8,871 nucleotides of DNA. It comes from an uncultured Alphaproteobacteria bacterium. Lineage in GTDB: Bacteria > Pseudomonadota > Alphaproteobacteria > Reyranellales > Reyranellaceae. The number at the start of each line of letters is the position of its first letter. Position 1 is the stretch's first letter. Under the pieces are notes generated by a model. The model was given only the letters and a program-made list of their open reading frames with translations, ran no database searches and was not told where the DNA came from. Shown piece by piece: positions 5,908-8,871 of this stretch. The stretch is from positions 1 to 8,871 of the forward strand of contig CAIYWM010000730.1 in assembly GCA_903929895.1 (NCBI GenBank), given 5' to 3'. The position numbers were made by a program, and so were the translations under genes.

Positions 5908-6951
5908 TCAGCGTCGCAGATCGACCGTCAGCAGATCGCCGCGGTCGTTGCCGACGGCGAGCCTGAAGCCGTCAGGCGACCAGGCGAGGCAGGTGATGGC
6001 CGAGCCATCGGCCATCTTCAGCACCACCGAGCGTTTGGTCCTGATGTCGCCGAGTTGCAGCTCTCCCGAATCGTAGCCGCCGGCCACGAACTCTGCAGAC
6101 GGGTGGGCGGCGACCACGGTCATGAGGCCGGCGCCTTCGTCGCCGAACTGCAGCGGCGGCTTGCCTTCGGGGCCCTTGCCGGCAAACGGCCAGGCGGTGA
6201 AGACCGGCTGCGAGGAGGTGTAGAGGAAGCGCGCGTCGGCGGTCCACGACAGCGACCTCACCTTGGCGGGATAGCCCTGCATGCGCATGTCGGTGGCCTG
6301 CGCCACGCGCCAGACGTGGATGTCATTCTCCTGCGTGCCGGTGGCGATGAACTTGCCGTCGGTGCTCCAGCGCAGCGCCACGTGGCTGCCCTGCCAGGCG
6401 AAGCGGCGCGGCGGCAGGGCGACGTCCTTGCTCAGGCTCCACACGGTGATACCGCCGTAATGCGCGCAGGCGACCCGGCTGCCATCCTTGCTGAAGTCGA
6501 GCCCGGCCACCGTGCTGGGATGCGGACCGAACTCGCGGACCTCACCGTCGCGGAACAGGAACATGGTCTTGCCCGCCGAGGCGGCGACCGCGCCCGTCTT
6601 GTGGGCGACGAGATGCTCGAACCACTTGCCCTTCTGCGCCAGCAGTTCGGTTGCCGTGCCGTCGCCGGCGAGGCGCAGCACGCGGCCATCGTCGCCACCG
6701 CTCACGAAGCCGTCGCCCGCCGGATCGCCGACCAGCGAGAGCACGACACCCTTGTGCAGCGGAGGAGCCGCATTGGGCACGGCCGCCTTGATGTCCGCGG
6801 GCAGGAGACGGATGCAGCCATCGCCCAGCGCGAAGGCGACGGTCGTGCCGTCGCGATTGAAGGCGCAGGCGGCGACCGGAGCGTCGCTGGCGAGGGAACG
6901 AGCGGGCGGCAGAGTCTGCTGCCAGGCCGGGTTGGCGAGATCGATCTTCAC
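5908..6951 (-). CDS. WD40-repeat beta-propeller protein paired with CobW
   Basis: This 347-residue protein is made almost entirely of WD40-like repeats, with no signal peptide or membrane segment, so it is probably cytosolic. About seven to eight blades can be read. The clearest are FNRDGTTVAFALGDGCIRLL (31-50), FSKDGSRVACAHYGGITVW (153-171), STDGKFIATGTQENDIHVW (196-214), TADARFLYTSSQ (237-248) and SPDGFRLAVGNDRGDLLTV (325-343). Propellers of this type are binding scaffolds; no catalytic domain is fused. The start is GTG at 6951-6949, 4 nt after the cobW-like stop, with a modest GAAG (6962-6959) 7 nt upstream, so translation is probably coupled to cobW. A role in metal-protein assembly with the CobW GTPase is inferred only from this arrangement. 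The gene ends 1 nt from the converging bcr-like gene. Confidence 0.88.
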   Translation of the reverse strand: MKIDLANPAWQQTLPPARSLASDAPVAACAFNRDGTTVAFALGDGCIRLLPADIKAAVPNAAPPLHKGVVLSLVGDPAGDGFVSGGDDGRVLRLAGDGTATELLAQKGKWFEHLVAHKTGAVAASAGKTMFLFRDGEVREFGPHPSTVAGLDFSKDGSRVACAHYGGITVWSLSKDVALPPRRFAWQGSHVALRWSTDGKFIATGTQENDIHVWRVAQATDMRMQGYPAKVRSLSWTADARFLYTSSQPVFTAWPFAGKGPEGKPPLQFGDEGAGLMTVVAAHPSAEFVAGGYDSGELQLGDIRTKRSVVLKMADGSAITCLAWSPDGFRLAVGNDRGDLLTVDLRR

Positions 6952-6955
6952 GTGA

Positions 6956-7933
6956 TTACTTCAGGCAGTCGTCGAAGCCGCGTTGGAGATTGTCGCCGTC
7001 GAGGTTGCGGCCGATGAAGACCAGCTTGCTCGACCGCTTCTCGCCGTCCTTCCACGGCGTGCCCCAGTCGCTGTCCATCATCATGTGGACGCCCTGGTAG
7101 ACGTAGCGGCGCGGCGCGCCGTCGATGGCGAGGATGCCCTTGCTGCGGAAGATGTCGCCGCCCTTGATCTGCAGCAGGGCGCCCATCCACTTCTGGAACC
7201 TGTCGGGATCGACCGGCCGGTCGGCCGTGATCGACAGGCTCCGGACCTCGTCCTCGTGGTGATGGTCGTGGCCGCTGTGCAGGAAGTCGGGCTCGAACTC
7301 GAGGATGCGGCCGAGATCGAACGCGCCCTTGTCGAGGATCGCGTCGAGCGCGATCTGGCTGTTCTGCGTGTGGAAGATGCGGGCGTAGCGGTTGATGCCG
7401 CGGATCCTGTCCTCGACCTTCGCGAGTTCGTCGGCGCTCACCAGGTCGGTCTTGTTGAGCAGGATCACGTCTGCGAAGGCCACCTGCTGCTCGGCCTCGC
7501 TGCCCTGCTCGAGCTGGCCGAAGAAGTGCTTGGCGTCGATCACGGTGACGATGGCGTCGAGTCGCGTCCTGGCCTTGACGTCCTCGTCGGTGAAGAAGGT
7601 CTGCGCCACCGGTCCGGGATCGGCCAGGCCGGTCGTCTCGACCAGGATGCCGTCGAACTTGTCCTTGCGCTTCATCAGCCCTTCGATGATGCGGATCAGG
7701 TCGCCGCGCACGGTGCAGCAGATGCAGCCGTTGTTCATCTCGAAGACTTCCTCGTCGGCATTCACCACGAGATCGTTGTCGACACCCAGCTCGCCGAACT
7801 CATTCACGATGACGGCGTATTTCTTGCCGTGCTGCTCGCTCAGGATGCGGTTGAGAAGGGTGGTCTTGCCGGCACCGAGATAACCGGTGAGCACGGTGAC
7901 GGGCACTTGCGCCGATGCCTGGGGAGTGGCCAT
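6956..7933 (-). CDS. CobW/COG0523-family G3E GTPase (probable metallochaperone)
   Basis: This 325-residue cytosolic GTPase belongs to the CobW/ZNG1/YeiR/NHA-activator group, whose members deliver metals, often zinc, to client proteins with GTP hydrolysis. The N-terminal GTPase domain has Walker A GYLGAGKT (17-24), VNEFGELGVD (43-52), the metal-binding C-x-C-C motif C70-I-C72-C73 (NGCICC), ETTGLADP (99-106) and the guanine-specificity motif NKTD (160-163). A His/Asp-rich loop, HSGHDHHHEDE (219-229), precedes the CobW C-terminal domain (about 231-325). Such loops are typical of zinc- or cobalt-handling members. The ATG at 7933 has GAGGA (7945-7941) 7 nt upstream. No cobalamin gene is near, so a true role in B12 synthesis is unlikely. 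I see no Zur-like palindrome in the 66 nt upstream, so zinc control is not supported here. The WD40 gene follows after 4 nt. Confidence 0.94.
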   Translation of the reverse strand: MATPQASAQVPVTVLTGYLGAGKTTLLNRILSEQHGKKYAVIVNEFGELGVDNDLVVNADEEVFEMNNGCICCTVRGDLIRIIEGLMKRKDKFDGILVETTGLADPGPVAQTFFTDEDVKARTRLDAIVTVIDAKHFFGQLEQGSEAEQQVAFADVILLNKTDLVSADELAKVEDRIRGINRYARIFHTQNSQIALDAILDKGAFDLGRILEFEPDFLHSGHDHHHEDEVRSLSITADRPVDPDRFQKWMGALLQIKGGDIFRSKGILAIDGAPRRYVYQGVHMMMDSDWGTPWKDGEKRSSKLVFIGRNLDGDNLQRGFDDCLK

Positions 7934-7975
7934 GGAAATGTCCTCGAAATTGGCCCCTGAGATAGGGCTCGCGTT

Positions 7976-8005
7976 CCGCCAAGTCTAGGGCCGCCAAGTC
8001 TAGGG
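7976..8005. repeat. Perfect 15-bp tandem duplication over the ubiH-like stop codon
   Basis: CCGCCAAGTCTAGGG occurs twice head to tail (7976-7990 and 7991-8005), followed by a further CCG. On the minus strand, each unit holds an in-frame TAG of the ubiH-like reading frame (8002-8000 and 7987-7985). The unit is five codons long, so the duplication keeps the frame and simply doubles the end of the gene. It looks like a replication-slippage product. Confidence 0.9.
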
Positions 8006-8871
8006 CCGTTCGCCCCGGATCAGCTTGGGCAGGTCGCCGACCAGGCCCATCGCATGTCGCACGAAGAACTTGCGTAGCGCCGGCACGCGGTTCACCGCGC
8101 CGAGGCCCGCGTCGCGCACCATCCGGAGCGGCGTAATGTCGTTGGAGAACAGGCGATTGAGCAGGTCGGTGGCGGCGACCATGGTGAGGTTGTCCGCCCG
8201 GCGCCATTGCGCGTAGCGCTCCAGCGTATCGGCGCTGCCGACGTCGAGGCCGAGGCGCTTGGCGTCGACCAGCACCTCGACCAGCGCCGCGATGTCGCGA
8301 ACGCCGAGATTGTAGCCCTGGCCCGCGATCGGATGGATGCCGTGCGCGGCATCGCCCACCAGCACCAGCCGCGTGTCGATGTAGCGCTCGGCATGGACCA
8401 GGCGCAGCGGATAGGACCAGCGCGGTCCCGCCGCCACGACCGGCCCGAGATGGTCGCCGAACCGCCGCGCGAATTCGGCCTGGAAGCGCGGTTCGTCGAG
8501 TTCGAGGAGGCGGCGCGCGATCGAGGTCCGCTCCGTCCACACGATCGACGAGCGATGCTCGCCGCCAGGACCGTCGGTCATGGGCAGGATGGCGAAGGGG
8601 CCGCCGGGCAGGAATTTCTCCTGGGCGACACCCCGATGCGGTTCGGCGTGATGGGCGACCAGGACGATTGCGATCTGGTCATAGGACCAGCTCCGCGCCC
8701 CGATGCCGGCATCCTCGCGCGTCGAGCCGAAACGGCCCTCGGCCGAGGCGACCAGCCGCGTGGCGATGCGCCGCCCGCTTTTCAGGACGATGCCGGCGCG
8801 ATCGGGACCGCGCTCGCTCTCGACGACTTCGTCGGGCGCCACGAGTTCCACTTTCGGGCAACCGGCGAGAC
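8000..8871 (-). CDS. UbiH/UbiF/UbiL-like FAD-dependent hydroxylase, C-terminal about 290 residues (5' truncated)
   Basis: The frame is open to the window edge and ends at TAG 8002-8000. The missing N-terminus would hold the FAD-binding GxGxxG fold. Known relatives are about 390-420 residues and hydroxylate the ring of ubiquinone precursors at the inner face of the membrane. The second FAD motif is clear: LVLVGDAAHGIHPIAGQG, then YNLGVRDIAAL (residues 163-190 counted from the GTG at 8851). YPLRLVHAERY just before it is also typical. The mid-domain DG motif is altered: AEGRFGSTR replaces the usual ADGxxSxxR, changing Asp to Glu and the Ser position to Gly. GTG at 8851 is not a plausible true start because the frame continues upstream as LAGCPK. 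The cobW-like gene follows 66 nt downstream on the same strand. Which hydroxylation step it performs cannot be told. Confidence 0.9.
   Translation of the reverse strand, partial: LAGCPKVELVAPDEVVESERGPDRAGIVLKSGRRIATRLVASAEGRFGSTREDAGIGARSWSYDQIAIVLVAHHAEPHRGVAQEKFLPGGPFAILPMTDGPGGEHRSSIVWTERTSIARRLLELDEPRFQAEFARRFGDHLGPVVAAGPRWSYPLRLVHAERYIDTRLVLVGDAAHGIHPIAGQGYNLGVRDIAALVEVLVDAKRLGLDVGSADTLERYAQWRRADNLTMVAATDLLNRLFSNDITPLRMVRDAGLGAVNRVPALRKFFVRHAMGLVGDLPKLIRGERP

Noticed and set aside
6055..7017. 320-codon plus-strand frame opposite the WD40 gene
   Set aside because: It is an antisense shadow with no domain signature. The repeat-periodic WD40 protein is on the other strand.
6983..7960. Long open frame (325 codons) on the plus strand opposite cobW
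   Set aside because: It mirrors the cobW gene almost exactly and has a biased Val/Asp/Ala/Leu composition. CobW motifs on the minus strand are unambiguous.
7934..7999. Zur-type operator or promoter upstream of cobW, including a GAAAT-N6-GAAAT direct repeat (7935-7950)
   Set aside because: No palindrome resembling a Zur box and no paired -35/-10 could be found. The direct repeat flanks the ribosome binding site and is too short to interpret.
1..8871. CRISPR arrays, insertion sequences, tRNA/rRNA genes, phage or defence genes
   Set aside because: There are no regularly spaced repeats, transposase motifs, terminal inverted repeats or recognisable RNA genes. All sizeable coding regions belong to ordinary chromosomal families.

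Overview
The window reads as an ordinary, gene-dense stretch of chromosome from a high-GC alphaproteobacterium. This rests on strong G/C bias at third codon positions, a phoU-phoB pair, an adenosine kinase of the rhizobial type, a CobW-type GTPase and a UbiH-like flavoprotein. I cannot name the genus. I see no mobile element, CRISPR array, tRNA or rRNA, and no compositional island.

Layout. (1) 1-1120, plus strand: the 3' end of phoU overlaps phoB by 4 nt. These are the tail of a phosphate-starvation operon. About 180 nt of possibly structured non-coding sequence follows, closed by a strong intrinsic terminator. (2) 1097-4647, minus strand: a compact four-gene operon transcribed moeB/thiF-like -> dsrE-like -> adenosine kinase -> ampG-like permease. 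The genes overlap by 4 nt or are separated by 16 nt. The last gene ends inside the phoB terminator hairpin. (3) 4648-4700: a 53-bp divergent intergenic region with an extended -10 box very close to the moeB start and a 6-bp dyad. (4) 4701-5906, plus strand: a Bcr/CflA-type drug-efflux MFS gene, ending 1 nt from the converging next gene. (5) 5908-8871, minus strand: ubiH-like (cut by the window edge) -> cobW-like G3E GTPase -> WD40 protein, probably co-transcribed at least from cobW to WD40. A perfect 15-bp tandem duplication covers the ubiH stop codon.

Functional reading. PhoU/PhoB control phosphate uptake. The moeB operon puts an E1-like adenylating enzyme next to a DsrE-fold protein, which suggests sulfur-transfer chemistry, with an adenosine kinase and a muropeptide-permease-like MFS protein co-transcribed. 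CobW-WD40 suggests metal (probably zinc) delivery paired with a beta-propeller partner of unknown role. The UbiH-like enzyme most likely hydroxylates the ubiquinone ring.

No dramatic new system is evident. The points most worth checking are the TTG start of the ampG-like gene, the candidate leaderless moeB promoter with its dyad, the cobW-WD40 pair, the mixed moeB-dsrE-adk-ampG operon, and the structured region after phoB.
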